A stretch of 64,000 nucleotides of DNA from Rubrivivax sp. (GCA_026125665.1 JAHCKS010000003.1:62001-126000); one strand, 5' to 3'; positions 9,484 to 18,814 are shown, numbered from the stretch's first letter. A program made the numbers and translations. Notes: generated by a model from the sequence alone, not told the origin.

Positions 9484-9753
9484 GGGGTGCCCTGCGCTGC
9501 TCGTGTCCTCTTTCGGCCGCGCTGCTCCGCAAGCTCCGCAGCGCGCCCGAATGCCCCCCTTACCTCGCTGCGCAGGGCACCCCATCGTCCCGATCCGGCA
9601 CCCGCGGTGCCAGTCCTCGACGAAGACAAACCCTGGTGCCCGCCAAGGACGCCGGGTGCTCGCCTCAGCGAGGTAAAGGGGGCATTCGGGCGCCCTGCGA
9701 AGCCGGGCGGCCGAAAGAGGACACGAGCAGAGGCGAGCACCCGGCGGCCTTGG
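9484..9753. repeat. nested inverted-repeat cluster inside the msh operon
   Basis: Four pairs of inverted arms interlock here: 9484-9497 with 9570-9583 (14 bp, perfect), 9499-9519 with 9708-9728 (21 bp, perfect), 9544-9570 with 9666-9692 (27 bp, one mismatch) and 9643-9666 with 9730-9753 (24 bp, one mismatch). This reads as two copies of a roughly 100-bp hairpin element in opposite orientation, with different terminal arms. It occupies most of the 444-base gap between mshD and mshO (9395-9838), the only large gap in an otherwise overlapping operon apart from that before mshA. No gene is supported in the gap. It resembles REP/BIME-type extragenic repeats and could stabilise or attenuate the transcript. 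Confidence 0.85.
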
Positions 9754-9838
9754 CGCGCCACGACCTTCGCGCACGACGACCTCGTCGCGCCGCCACCTCG
9801 GCCGCGCTCTCACCTCGGCCTTCACGAGCGAGGTCGCG

Positions 9839-10534
9839 TCAGAACGTGTTCGGCGCATGGCGCACCCGCAGCCCTTCGGCTACCACGTCGGCGCTGCCCG
9901 GGCAGCGCACGGTGACGACGATGCGCAGCGCCTGCGGCCGGCCGTTGGCATCGAGCGCCGGCAGTGCCGGCATCGCTTGCGCGGCGGCGGCAAGGCTGGC
10001 GCTGCAACCGGTCAGCCGGCCGCCGTTCGGCCACGGCGCGCCGGTGCGGTCGCACAGGCTCGCGCAGCCGGGGCCGGGCATCGCGAAGCCGTGGTAATCG
10101 CTGACGCCGTCGAAGCCGTTGGCCGGGCTGTAGCGGGTCTCGCCTGGCTCGGGGCCGAGCGCGTCGATCAGCGTGGCGCAGCCCGCGCCGCCCACCACCG
10201 CGGCGGTGGCGATGGCGGCGCGCGCATCCTGCGGGTCGCAGTAGGTGAAGGGCATGGCGCGAACTTCGTCCAGCAGCGCGTGGGCCAGCATCGCCGCTTC
10301 GCGCTCGCGCAGCGCCTGGCTGCTCTGCGCCGCCAGGCCGGAGAAGAACACCGTCAGCGTGCCGGCCACGAAGCCGGTGAGACTGATGACGAGCAGCATG
10401 TCGATGAGCGTGAAGCCGCGGCCGCCGAAGCGCGCGTGCGATGGCAAGCGAGATGGCAAGCGCGAACGCGATCTCGAACCGCCGCCGCCCGTAGCGACGC
10501 CGCACCTGGCCGACACGCGCATCGCGCGCCTCAC
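9839..10534 (-). CDS. mshD: MshD-like prepilin-type minor pilin
   Basis: This 231-residue prepilin-like protein has the motif RG|FTLIDMLLVISLTGFVAG, in which Asp replaces the usual Glu at +5, followed by a globular domain with several cysteines. The GTG at 10534 overlaps the mshC stop (GTGA) and is used here, but it gives an unusually long 40-residue basic leader. In-frame TTG codons at 10459 or 10447 would give leaders of about 15 or 11 residues and are serious alternatives. The order mshA-C-D matches Vibrio. It is probably a minor pilin of the tip complex. Confidence 0.72.
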   Translation of the reverse strand: MRRAMRVSARCGVATGGGGSRSRSRLPSRLPSHARFGGRGFTLIDMLLVISLTGFVAGTLTVFFSGLAAQSSQALREREAAMLAHALLDEVRAMPFTYCDPQDARAAIATAAVVGGAGCATLIDALGPEPGETRYSPANGFDGVSDYHGFAMPGPGCASLCDRTGAPWPNGGRLTGCSASLAAAAQAMPALPALDANGRPQALRIVVTVRCPGSADVVAEGLRVRHAPNTF

Positions 10535-10965
10535 GACACCGCTCCGGTGGCCGGCTCCACCACCCAGGTGCGCGTGCCCAGCGTCACGCGCCGCGTCGCG
10601 GACGGCAACAACCGGCCGCGCGCGTCGAAGCGCAGCATCGCGTCGCCGCTGAAGGCCAGTCCGGTAGGTGCGGCCACGCGCAGCGGCCCCTGGCCACCGG
10701 CGCCGGCCACCGGCCGCGTGGCGTCGCAGCCCGCGGCACCGGTGTACACCGCGCTCACGACGAGTGCGCTCACCAGCACGCAGACATCGCGCTCCTGCGC
10801 GACGGCGACCTGGCGGCTCGTGCGCAGCAGGGCGCGAACTTCGTCGGCGGCGGCCCGCTCGGCCAGCGCGCTGCGGTCCAGCACTCTCGGCGCGGCCAAC
10901 GAGCCGAGCAGGCCGAGCAGCACGATGGCGATCGTGATCTCGACGATCGTGAAGCCGCGTGCCAT
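10531..10965 (-). CDS. mshC: MshC-like prepilin-type minor pilin
   Basis: This is a 144-residue prepilin-like protein starting MARG|FTIVEITIAIVLLGLLG, with a four-residue leader and Glu at +5, a classical type IV/pseudopilin N-terminus. The rest is a GspH-like domain, with a basic/alanine helix (RTSRQVAVAQERDVCVLV) and a beta-rich C-terminus. The length fits pseudopilins of the GspH/FimT type. It lies 50 bases after the mshA stop and overlaps the mshD start by four bases (GTGA). Confidence 0.75.
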   Translation of the reverse strand: MARGFTIVEITIAIVLLGLLGSLAAPRVLDRSALAERAAADEVRALLRTSRQVAVAQERDVCVLVSALVVSAVYTGAAGCDATRPVAGAGGQGPLRVAAPTGLAFSGDAMLRFDARGRLLPSATRRVTLGTRTWVVEPATGAVS

Positions 10966-11015
10966 GGTGGGCGCCTCGAGCAGGCGGCCGGGGGGCCGCC
11001 TTTGCGCCGCCTGAA

Positions 11016-11564
11016 TCAGCAGCCGGTCACCGTGGTGGCGCTGACCGTGGGCGCCTGGCCCAGCGCCGCCGGCGGCGTGTAGGTGAACTGGCACTGCGCG
11101 GGGTTGCTGCCGCCGGCCACGCGGATGGCCAGGCCACCACCGGCGGCGGCCGTCGCGTAGCCCTCGGTGGCCAGCTGCGCCGCGGTGGGCGTGCCGTTGA
11201 CCTGCACGATGCCGGCGCTGGCGACGATGCCGGCCAGCGTCGCAGCCGGGTACAGCAGCGCCACCTGGACGCGGCCGTTCTCCGTGCACATGTTGCCGTT
11301 GCCGGCGGCGTTGATGGCCGGCGGGTTGACGCCGAAGCCCGCGCCCGGGCAGGCCGGCTGCGCGACGTTGTGCCGCGCCATGGCCGTGCCATGCACGATG
11401 GCGGTGGCCGACTGCGCGGCGCCGCGCGCGGCGTTGAGCTTGGCGATGCGGCCGTCGCGCTGCAGGTTGGTGAAGCGCGGCAGCGCCACGGCGGCGAGGA
11501 TGCCGAGGATGATGATCACGACGATCAGCTCCACCATGGTGAAGCCACGTTGAATGCGTTGCAT
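11016..11564 (-). CDS. mshA: MSHA major pilin-like protein
   Basis: This 182-residue prepilin has the leader MQRIQRG, the conserved helix FTMVELIVVIIILGILAAVA, LPRFTNLQRDGRIAKLNAA and a pair of C-terminal cysteines (CQFTYTPPA and a final VTGC) that would close the pilin D-region loop. This is the pattern of MshA/MshB pilins. I start at ATG 11564, giving a seven-residue leader, rather than at the longer open frame. A gap of 199 bases separates it from mshG (11565-11763), so it may have its own promoter, as expected for the most abundant subunit, but I could not identify clear -35/-10 boxes. Only one pilin of this class is present, so it could serve as both MshA and MshB. Confidence 0.78.
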   Translation of the reverse strand: MQRIQRGFTMVELIVVIIILGILAAVALPRFTNLQRDGRIAKLNAARGAAQSATAIVHGTAMARHNVAQPACPGAGFGVNPPAINAAGNGNMCTENGRVQVALLYPAATLAGIVASAGIVQVNGTPTAAQLATEGYATAAAGGGLAIRVAGGSNPAQCQFTYTPPAALGQAPTVSATTVTGC

Positions 11565-11763
11565 GGAGGTCTTTCGGGGGAGATGTGGAGGGTGATGCAG
11601 AGAGGCTTGTTTCGGCCTGTTCCCGCTCATATCGGTCGCGCGCGGCGGGGCTTGAGGCCGGGATGCGCGGGCGCGTCCGGCGCGTGAACTACTCGCTTGC
11701 CGCCGGGGCTGCACGGCGCTAGCCGATCGCTGGTCGACCGCCGATCGCTCACGACCCGAACCA

Positions 11764-12987
11764 CTACTTGATCGCCGCCTTGCCCAGGTCCCACATCGGC
11801 ATGAACACCCCCAGCGCCAGCACCAGCACCAGGCCGCCGAGGAAGAACACGAGGATCGGCTCGATCTGCTGCGACATCGTCTTCAGCTCGTACTCGACCT
11901 CGCGCTGGTACAGGAGGCCCACCTCCTCGAGCATCGCCTCCAGCGTGCCTGACTCTTCGCCCACCATCACCATCTGCAGCACGATGGGCGTGAAGATGCC
12001 GGCCTTGCGCGCCGCCATCAGCACCGTCTCGCCGCGCTGCACGCCTTCGCGCATGCCGAGCACGGCGGCCTCGATGAAGGCGTTCTCGCTCACCGCGGCG
12101 GCCAGCGTCAGCCCGTCGAGCACGGGCACGCCACTCTTGAGCACCAGCGCCAGGCTGCGGCAGGCGCGCGAGAGTGCGCTCTTGCGCAGCACCGTGCCGG
12201 CGATGGGCAAGCGGAGCTTCCAGCGGTCCCAGGCGGCGCGCCCGGCCGGCCGCGCCAGCGCCGCGCGGCTGGCCACCCAGGCGAACACGCCTGCGCCCAG
12301 CAGCCCCGGCCAGGCCGCGAGCATGAAGCGTGAGCTGGCCAGCAGCACGCGCGTCATCAGCGGCAGCTCCACCTTCATGCCGGCGAACACCTTGGCGAAA
12401 GCCGGGATGACGTAGATGTTGATGATCACCAGCGCCACCGCCATCGCGGCGAGCACGAACTTCGGGTAGCGCAGCGCCGACTTCACCTGCTCGCCCATCA
12501 GGCGCTGGAAGTCGAGGTGTTCGTACAGGCTGTCGAAGATTTCGGCGAGCTGGCCCGTGCTCTCGCCCACGCGCACCATCGAGACGTAGAAGCGGTCGAA
12601 GGCCTCGGCGTGGCGAGCCATCGCCTGCGAAAGCTCCAGCCCGCTGTCCAGCCCGGTGCGCAGGTCGGCCAGCAGCCGCTGCATGCCGGCGTGCGTGGCC
12701 GATTCCTGCAGCCCCTGCAGCGCGCGCATGATCGGCACGCCGGCGCGCAGCAGCGTGCCCATCTGGCGCGAGAACATCAGCCGCTCCTGTGCGCCGATGC
12801 GGTCGCGCCGCAGCCAGCGCGCCAACGTCGCGCCGGCGTCTTGCACCTCCTGCAGCGGCTCGATCGACACCGGCACGATGCCCATGCCGGCGAGCATCTG
12901 CGCCACCTGCGTGCGCGAGCGCGACTCGATGACGCCGCCGGCGGGCCGGCGCTCGCTGTCGCGGCCGCTCCACTGGAAGTTCGGCAT
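11764..12987 (-). CDS. mshG: MshG, GspF/PilC-family inner-membrane platform protein
   Basis: This 407-residue protein has two GspF domains (about 70-190 and 270-395). Characteristic blocks are LMFSRQMGTLLRAGVPIMRAL, VRVGESTGQLAEIFDSLYEH and, in the second repeat, VMVGEESGTLEAMLEEVGLL. Three hydrophobic segments are visible (LAAMAVALVIINIYVIPAFA; a mid one; ILVFFLGGLVLVLALGVFMP). GspF-type proteins form the platform on which the ATPase acts during pilus assembly. ATG 12987 begins MPNFQWSGRD, the usual N-terminus. It follows mshE by 59 bases. Confidence 0.88.
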   Translation of the reverse strand: MPNFQWSGRDSERRPAGGVIESRSRTQVAQMLAGMGIVPVSIEPLQEVQDAGATLARWLRRDRIGAQERLMFSRQMGTLLRAGVPIMRALQGLQESATHAGMQRLLADLRTGLDSGLELSQAMARHAEAFDRFYVSMVRVGESTGQLAEIFDSLYEHLDFQRLMGEQVKSALRYPKFVLAAMAVALVIINIYVIPAFAKVFAGMKVELPLMTRVLLASSRFMLAAWPGLLGAGVFAWVASRAALARPAGRAAWDRWKLRLPIAGTVLRKSALSRACRSLALVLKSGVPVLDGLTLAAAVSENAFIEAAVLGMREGVQRGETVLMAARKAGIFTPIVLQMVMVGEESGTLEAMLEEVGLLYQREVEYELKTMSQQIEPILVFFLGGLVLVLALGVFMPMWDLGKAAIK

Positions 12988-13046
12988 GGTCAGGGGCGTT
13001 GCGCGGCGAACGAAGCGACGACGTCGAGCAAACGGACGCGGCGGCG

Positions 13047-14768
13047 CTACAGGCCCGAGCCGATGCGCATGGCCTCGGCCAGCGAGGTGCGCCCGGCGCG
13101 CACCAGCGTCAACGCGGCGCGGCGCAGCGTGAACGCGGCGAAGGCGCGGCGCGCTTCGGCGGCGAAGCCGGCCGGGTCGTCGGCGTTGGCCAGGTGCACG
13201 AGCGCGGGCGTCATCTCGAGCATCTCGTAGACAGCGGTGCGGCCGCGGTAGCCGCTGCCGTGGCAGGCCGGGCAGCCGGTGCCGCGGCGCGCGCGCAGCG
13301 GTGGACCGGCGGCGTCCTGCTCCGCCCCGGCGGCGAGCCACTCCAGCTCGTGCGGCGCCGGCTCGGCCTCGACCGAGCAATGCGCGCACAGCGTCCGCAC
13401 CAGCCGCTGCGCCAGCACCAGGCGCACGCCCAGCGCCACCATGTACGGCGCCACGCCCATGTCGCGCAGCCGCATCGGCGTGCCGGCGGCGCTGGTGGTG
13501 TGCAGCGTGCTGAGCACGAGGTGGCCCGTGAGCGCGGCACGCAGGCCGATCTCGGCCGTCTCGGTGTCGCGCATCTCGCCCACGAGGATGACGTCGGGGT
13601 CCTGGCGCAGGCAGGCGCGCAGCACGCGCGAGAAGGTGAGGTCGACCTTGTCGTTGACCTGCACCTGGTTCAGCCCCGGCTGGCGGTACTCGACCGGGTC
13701 CTCGACGGTGATGATCTTGGTGGCGGGCCGGTTCAGCTCGGCGAGCGCGGCGTACAGCGTCGTCGTCTTGCCGCTGCCGGTGGGGCCGGTGACGAGCACC
13801 ATGCCCGAGCTGGCCGTGAGCGTGGCGCGCAGGCGTTTGAGGATCGGCTCGGGAATGTCCAGCGCATCGAGCCGCATGCGATCGACGTTCTGTGCCAGGA
13901 GGCGCATCACCACCGACTCGCCGAACTGCGTGGGCAGCGTCGAGATGCGCACGTCCAGCGTCGTGGCGCTCACCTTGATGCGGAAGCGCCCGTCCTGCGG
14001 CAGGCGCTTCTCGCTGATGTCCAGGTTCGCCATCAGCTTGAGCCGCTGCACCACGGCGCCGGCGATGCGCGCGTCGGGGCTGCTTTGCACTTGCATCACG
14101 CCGTCGATGCGAAAGCGGATCTGCAGGCTGCGCTCCTGCGGCTCGATGTGGATGTCGCTCACGTCGCGCGTCACCGCGCTCTGGAAGATCGAGTTGAGCA
14201 GCTTGACGATGGGCGCGTCGTCGGCGGTGGCGCTGCTCTCCAGGCCCGACAGGTTGAGCACCTCGCCCACGTCGGCGGCGACCTGGCTGGCCAGGCCCGC
14301 CAGCTCTTCCTTGCGCTGGTAGATGCGCTCGACGGCGCCGAGCAGCGCCTCTTCGGTGACCACCGCCGGCCGGACGGTGGCCTTGAGCACGCGGCCGATC
14401 TGGTCGAAGCTGAGCATGTCGCCGGCATCGACCATGCCCACGAGCAGCGCATCGGGCTGCTGCTCGAGCACGAGGGCGCGAAAGCGCCGCGCCTGCGCCT
14501 CGCTCAGGCGGCGCACGAGCGTGCCGTCGAGCTCGCGGTGGCGCAGGTCGACGAACTGAATGCCGAGCTGGTCGGCCACGACCTGGGCGATCTGCTCGTC
14601 GGTGACGAACTTCAGCTCGGTGAGCGCGCGGCCGAGCTTGCGGCCGGTGGTCTTCTGCAGCTCGAGCGCCTGCGCCAGCTGCTCGGCGTTGACCAGGCCC
14701 TTGCTGACGAGCACGTCGCCGAGGCGGAAGCGCTGCGGGCTGAAGGCGGCGGCGGTGGGGCGGTCCAT
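13047..14768 (-). CDS. mshE: MshE, type II/IV pilus assembly ATPase
   Basis: This 573-residue GspE/PilB-family ATPase has an N-terminal MshEN domain (about 10-150; RLGDVLVSKGLVNAEQLAQA). In Vibrio this domain binds cyclic di-GMP, and the pattern RLGxxL with a following Leu-rich stretch is visible here. The ATPase core has Walker A VTGPTGSGKTTTL, Asp box EDPVEYRQPGLNQ, Walker B DPDVILVGEMRDTETAE, His box LSTLHTTSAAGT and a tetracysteine zinc site (CAHC and CPACHGSGYRGR). All catalytic motifs are intact, unlike the broken ATPase at 7140-7899. It powers pilus extension and is probably regulated by c-di-GMP. ATG 14768 begins the conserved N-terminus. Confidence 0.9.
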   Translation of the reverse strand: MDRPTAAAFSPQRFRLGDVLVSKGLVNAEQLAQALELQKTTGRKLGRALTELKFVTDEQIAQVVADQLGIQFVDLRHRELDGTLVRRLSEAQARRFRALVLEQQPDALLVGMVDAGDMLSFDQIGRVLKATVRPAVVTEEALLGAVERIYQRKEELAGLASQVAADVGEVLNLSGLESSATADDAPIVKLLNSIFQSAVTRDVSDIHIEPQERSLQIRFRIDGVMQVQSSPDARIAGAVVQRLKLMANLDISEKRLPQDGRFRIKVSATTLDVRISTLPTQFGESVVMRLLAQNVDRMRLDALDIPEPILKRLRATLTASSGMVLVTGPTGSGKTTTLYAALAELNRPATKIITVEDPVEYRQPGLNQVQVNDKVDLTFSRVLRACLRQDPDVILVGEMRDTETAEIGLRAALTGHLVLSTLHTTSAAGTPMRLRDMGVAPYMVALGVRLVLAQRLVRTLCAHCSVEAEPAPHELEWLAAGAEQDAAGPPLRARRGTGCPACHGSGYRGRTAVYEMLEMTPALVHLANADDPAGFAAEARRAFAAFTLRRAALTLVRAGRTSLAEAMRIGSGL

Positions 14769-14865
14769 GGAAGTGCGGGCAGGTGGGTGGAGTGCGTGAA
14801 CGTTCGGGTGCAGGGTCGTGTGTGGCGTCGTCGCGTGCGGGGTTGCTCGAACGTTCGCCTGCAGT

Positions 14866-16110
14866 TCATTCGAGCGCGCGCAGGCGCTGCTCGACGTAAT
14901 GCGTGAGGTCCCCGCGCGGCAGGCCGATGGCCTGCGCCTTGGCGAAGGCCAGCCGCGCACGGGCCGGCTCGCCTACGGATTCGAGCGCGACGCCCAGGCC
15001 CAGCCACCACATCGGGTTCAGCGGCTGCGCGCGCGCGGCGGCCTCGTAGGAGTCGAGTGCGGCGGCGAAGTCGCCGCGGCGCGCCAGCACGCCGGCGCGC
15101 AGGCCGTCGGCTTCGGGGCCGGTGACGCCGTGTTCGTCGAGCAGGGCCATCGCTTCGTCGGCCGCGCCGGCCAGCGCGAGCAGGCGCGCGGCGGGCAGCG
15201 CGAGTGCGCTTTGGCGCGGCTGCAGGGACAAGCCTTCGCGCAGCAGTGCCAGGGCACGGTCGGGCGCGCCGCCTTCCTGTTCGAGCTGCGCGGCCACCAG
15301 GCGCGTGGCTTGGTGCAGCGGCTGCAGGTCGAGCAGCTGGCGTGCCTGTGCCAGCGCCGTCTGGCGCTGGCCGGTCTGCGCGGTGTCGACCATCTGGCGA
15401 TACAGCAGCGCCACGCGCTGCGCGGGGTCGAGGGCGTGCAGGCGCTTGTCGATGCGCGCGGGCGTGGGCGGCGCGAGAGCGGCATCGGCGATGCGGCTGG
15501 GCGCAGCGGGGGTCGCGGGCGGGGCTGCCGGCGCTGCCGGTGTGGCCGCTGTTGCCGGTGTGGCCGGTGTGGCCGGAGTCACCGGCGTCGCTGGGCCGGC
15601 CGGCGCGCGCCGCGCTGGTGCTTGCGCTCGCAGTGCTTCGGGCGGCGTCTCGGTCGGTGCCGCCGTTGCTCCTGTTGGCGCGGCTTGGGTTCCAGGCTCT
15701 TCGGCCGGCGCGTCTCCCGCCATCGCAACCGGCTCGGGGTGCCAGGCCGCGCCGGGCATCTCGAAGTCCCCGAACGCGGCAGCGACGACGGCGGTGGCGC
15801 CCGCAGCGACCAGCAATGCAAGGCGCCGCAGCGGCGGCCGCTGCCTGGTGGGCATAAATCGCGGCGAGCCCGCCTGCACCGCTGCTTGCGCCGCCTGCGC
15901 CGCCGAAGCGCGCGCGCCGGTGGCACCGGCAGGCGCATTGCGCAAGCTCGGCCCACCGTCGGGCGCCTGCATGCGAGGCGCTGCCGCCGGTGCAGCCGCG
16001 GGCGCTGCGGTGGCCTCGTCCAAGATCGCGAGCCCGCCATCCGCGCCGCCAACCGGCCGCGCCGCGCCGCGCGCGTCCAGGTCGCGCAGCATCTTCGTGA
16101 TGACGCTCAT
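14866..16110 (-). CDS. mshN: MshN-like TPR protein
   Basis: This 414-residue bitopic protein begins MSVITKMLRDLDARG, the usual MshN start, has one membrane segment (about 98-115; LALLVAAGATAVVAAAFG), then a low-complexity Pro/Ala/Thr linker (TPATPATPATAATPAAPAA), and a C-terminal TPR-like domain with repeated helical pairs (ALALLREGLSLQPRQSALAL, LDSYEAAARAQPLNPMWWLG). It is thought to link inner-membrane parts to the secretin. The ATG overlaps the mshM stop (ATGA). The linker repeats are GC-rich and may vary in length between strains. Confidence 0.8.
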   Translation of the reverse strand: MSVITKMLRDLDARGAARPVGGADGGLAILDEATAAPAAAPAAAPRMQAPDGGPSLRNAPAGATGARASAAQAAQAAVQAGSPRFMPTRQRPPLRRLALLVAAGATAVVAAAFGDFEMPGAAWHPEPVAMAGDAPAEEPGTQAAPTGATAAPTETPPEALRAQAPARRAPAGPATPVTPATPATPATAATPAAPAAPPATPAAPSRIADAALAPPTPARIDKRLHALDPAQRVALLYRQMVDTAQTGQRQTALAQARQLLDLQPLHQATRLVAAQLEQEGGAPDRALALLREGLSLQPRQSALALPAARLLALAGAADEAMALLDEHGVTGPEADGLRAGVLARRGDFAAALDSYEAAARAQPLNPMWWLGLGVALESVGEPARARLAFAKAQAIGLPRGDLTHYVEQRLRALE

Positions 16111-16973
16111 AGCGCGCCCGCCCCGGCGACCGCGCCGCCGTGCCGGCGCCAGGTGCGCCGGTGATCGCGTACCGCCGGCCATGCCTGTGCCAGTCCCACG
16201 CGATACAGGCCCTGCCCGTAGGCGAGCATCAGGCTCTTGTGCGCCAGGATGTTGGCGCGCCGCGGCACGCCGCCGCTGGCGCGATGCAGCAGCCACAGCG
16301 CCGCGGGCGTGAACAGCGGCGGGCCGCGCCAGCCGGCCACGCGCAGGCGGTGCTGCACGTAGCTCGCGAGGTCGCGCCGCGGCAGCGGCGCCAGCCAGGC
16401 GGCGAAGGCGATACGGCTGGCGAGCGAGCGGCACGCTGGGTCGCTGATGACACTGTCCAGCTCGGGTTGACCAAACAGCGCCACCTGCAGCAGCTTGCGC
16501 TTGCCCGTCTCGAGGTTGGAAAGCAGGCGCAGGCCTTCCAGTGTGGGCGGCGGCAGCGCTTGCGCCTCGTCGATGATGAGCACCACGCGCCGGCCGGCTT
16601 CGGCGTGCGCGAGCAGCGCACCTTGCACGAGGTCGTGCAGCTCGCGCTGGCTGGTGCGCTGGCCGGGGCGGCGGCCGGGCGTGAGCGCCAGCTCGTCGGC
16701 GAGCGCGGCGAGCAGCTCGCGCGGCGTGAGGTGCGGGTTGGGGATGTAGGCGGTGACGACGGCGCGCCCGGCCAGCGAGTGCAGCAGCGTACGCGCCAGC
16801 AGCGTCTTGCCGGTGCCCACTTCGCCGGTGACCTTGACGAAGCCTTCGCCGCCTTCCAGCGCGTGCAGCAGCGTCGCCAGCGCCTCGTGGTGCGTGGCGC
16901 TGGCGAAGGTGAAGCCGGTGTCGGGCGTGATGCCGAAGGGCAGCTCATCGAGGCCGAAGTGTTCGAGGTACAT
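16107..16973 (-). CDS. mshM: MshM, ExeA-family AAA ATPase
   Basis: This 288-residue AAA ATPase begins MYLEHFGLDELPFGITPDTG, typical of ExeA/MshM proteins, with Walker A VTGEVGTGKTLLART, Walker B VVLIIDEAQALP, and LFGQPELD and SRIAF as sensor-type motifs. It lacks the peptidoglycan-binding domain of ExeA. The role in MSHA pili is presumed to be positioning or assembly of the secretin. It follows mshL by 11 bases and overlaps mshN by four. The longer open frame starting at 17144 runs into the mshL coding region and was rejected. Confidence 0.86.
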   Translation of the reverse strand: MYLEHFGLDELPFGITPDTGFTFASATHHEALATLLHALEGGEGFVKVTGEVGTGKTLLARTLLHSLAGRAVVTAYIPNPHLTPRELLAALADELALTPGRRPGQRTSQRELHDLVQGALLAHAEAGRRVVLIIDEAQALPPPTLEGLRLLSNLETGKRKLLQVALFGQPELDSVISDPACRSLASRIAFAAWLAPLPRRDLASYVQHRLRVAGWRGPPLFTPAALWLLHRASGGVPRRANILAHKSLMLAYGQGLYRVGLAQAWPAVRDHRRTWRRHGGAVAGAGAL

Positions 16974-16984
16974 GGCAGCAGCCT

Positions 16985-18814
16985 TCACTGGGGTTGCGGC
17001 GGCGCGGGCGGGGCCGGCGGCGTGTCGGTCGTGCCGGTCCCGCCGCCCGCACCAGCCGCCGTGCCGATGAGCGGCAATCGCTCGCGCGGCGCCGTCGGGA
17101 TGGCGCGCATGCGGCTTTCGGTGCGCGCGATGTCGGCGGCCCACTGGCTTTCGCCCTTGATCACTGTGGGCTTGAGCAGGAACACGAGCTCGCGCTTGGT
17201 GAGCTGGCGATTGACGCGCTTGAACGCTTCGCCCAGCAGCGGCACGTCGCCGGCGCCGGGCACGCGCTGGTCATCGTGGCTTTGCGACTGCGACATCAGC
17301 CCGCCGATGGCGACGGTGACGCCGTCGGCCACGCGCACCACGGTGTCGGCCTCGTTGATGTTGGCGCTGGCCAGCGGCAGCGTGAAGCTGCCCAGGTTCC
17401 CGAGGTTAATGATGCGCGTGCGCTCGCTGACCAGGCTCACGCTCGGGCGGATGTGCAGCGTGACCATGCCTTCCTCGTCGATCTGCGGCGTCACGTCCAG
17501 CGAGATGCCGCTGAAGAAGGCCTGCGTCTGGATGGTCGGCGTGGTCACCGAGCCGGCGGCGGTGGTGGTGGTGGTGGCGCTGACGTTGGTGATGAAGAAG
17601 TCGTCGCTGCCCACGCGCAGCACCGCCTTCTGGTTGTCGATGGCGGCCACGCGCGGCGAGCTGAGCACCTGCACCGTGCCCTGCGTCTCGAGGAAGGCGA
17701 GCAGCGCGGCGAAGCTGTTGCTCGTGAAGGCGAGGCCGAGCGCGCCGCTGGCGCCCGAGGACAGCGGCGAGCTGAGCAGCTGCCCGAGCGTGCTCGGGAT
17801 CACCGTGGCCGGCGTCGTCGTCGCATCGATGGTGGTGCTCACCGAGCCGGTGGGGATGCCGGCGTTGCGCCCGAGGCTGCCCGGCACGTTGACGCGGCCG
17901 GCCTCGATGCCCGAGGAGCCGCGGTGGTTGCCGGCGCGGTCGAAAGCGGCCCAGTTGATGCCCGATTCGTAGCCGTCCCTGAGCGAGACCTCGACGATCT
18001 TCGCTTCGAGCATCACCTGGCGTTCGATGGCGATGCGCGAGGCGCGCAGGTACTGCTCCACCTCGCGCAACTCGCGCGGCATGGCGCGCACGACGAGCAC
18101 GCCGCTGTGCGGCGACAGCACCACCTGGCGGCCTTCGGCGCCGCCGACTACCGCTTTCAGCGCGGCGTCGGTCTCCTTCCAGAAGTCGGCCTCCTGCAGC
18201 GTGCTGACCTGGCTGCCTTCCTGCGTGCCGGCGCCGGCGGCGGCGCCGGCCGCGCCGGGGCTGGCGGCGACGATGGAGCCGGAGACCACGCGCGTGTCGC
18301 TGCGGCCCTGGCGGCGCGCCGAGGGGTAGGCGAGCTGGAAGATGCGCGTGGCCAGCGCCGCCGGCTGCACGAACACGCGCGTGCCTTCGATGCGGTACTC
18401 GTAGCCGTACAGCTCGCGCAGCACCTCGAGCGCCTCGCGCACGCTCACTTCCTTGAGGTTGACGCTCACCGTGCCCGGCAGCTCGCGCGGCAGCAGCACG
18501 CTGTAGCGCGAGCCCGAGCCGATGGCCTGGAACACCTGCGCCGCCGGCGCGTTGGTGACGACGAGGTCGAAGCGCTGCTCGGGCAGCGCCGCGGGCGCCG
18601 CGGGCAGGGTGCCCGGCGCGCCGAGCAGCGCATCGCGCACACGCTCGGGCACACGCGGCGGCGTGGCGCTGCGCTCGCTGCGCGCTTCGGCCAGGGCGCC
18701 GTCGATCACCGAGCGCGTGTGCTGCGGCGGCGGGCCGAGCTGGCAGGCGGCCAGGCCGAAGCCGGCGATCGCCGCCAGGCCCAGCGTGACGCCGAAGGGT
18801 GCGGTGGACTTCAT
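16985..18814 (-). CDS. mshL: MshL, secretin of the MSHA pilus
   Basis: This 609-residue protein begins with a lipoprotein-type signal (GLAAIAGFGLAAC, Cys at about 24). It has an N-terminal STN/N0-like region (LVVTNAPAAQVFQAIG, VSVNLKEVSVREALEVL), an N1-type domain and a C-terminal secretin domain (VQVLSSPRVAAIDNQKAVLRVG, then VRVADGVTVAIGGLMSQSQS and ELVFLLKPTVI). It forms the outer-membrane channel through which the pilus exits. The tail is Pro/Gly/Thr-rich. A run of Thr codons (SATTTTTAAGS) lies in the loop that usually faces the lumen. The ATG at 18814 overlaps the mshK stop (18811). Confidence 0.88.
   Translation of the reverse strand: MKSTAPFGVTLGLAAIAGFGLAACQLGPPPQHTRSVIDGALAEARSERSATPPRVPERVRDALLGAPGTLPAAPAALPEQRFDLVVTNAPAAQVFQAIGSGSRYSVLLPRELPGTVSVNLKEVSVREALEVLRELYGYEYRIEGTRVFVQPAALATRIFQLAYPSARRQGRSDTRVVSGSIVAASPGAAGAAAGAGTQEGSQVSTLQEADFWKETDAALKAVVGGAEGRQVVLSPHSGVLVVRAMPRELREVEQYLRASRIAIERQVMLEAKIVEVSLRDGYESGINWAAFDRAGNHRGSSGIEAGRVNVPGSLGRNAGIPTGSVSTTIDATTTPATVIPSTLGQLLSSPLSSGASGALGLAFTSNSFAALLAFLETQGTVQVLSSPRVAAIDNQKAVLRVGSDDFFITNVSATTTTTAAGSVTTPTIQTQAFFSGISLDVTPQIDEEGMVTLHIRPSVSLVSERTRIINLGNLGSFTLPLASANINEADTVVRVADGVTVAIGGLMSQSQSHDDQRVPGAGDVPLLGEAFKRVNRQLTKRELVFLLKPTVIKGESQWAADIARTESRMRAIPTAPRERLPLIGTAAGAGGGTGTTDTPPAPPAPPQPQ

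Noticed and set aside
9192-10097. Open frames across the inverted-repeat cluster as hypothetical proteins
   Set aside because: They arise from the palindromic arms and overlap mshO and mshD antisense. No sensible start or domain was seen.
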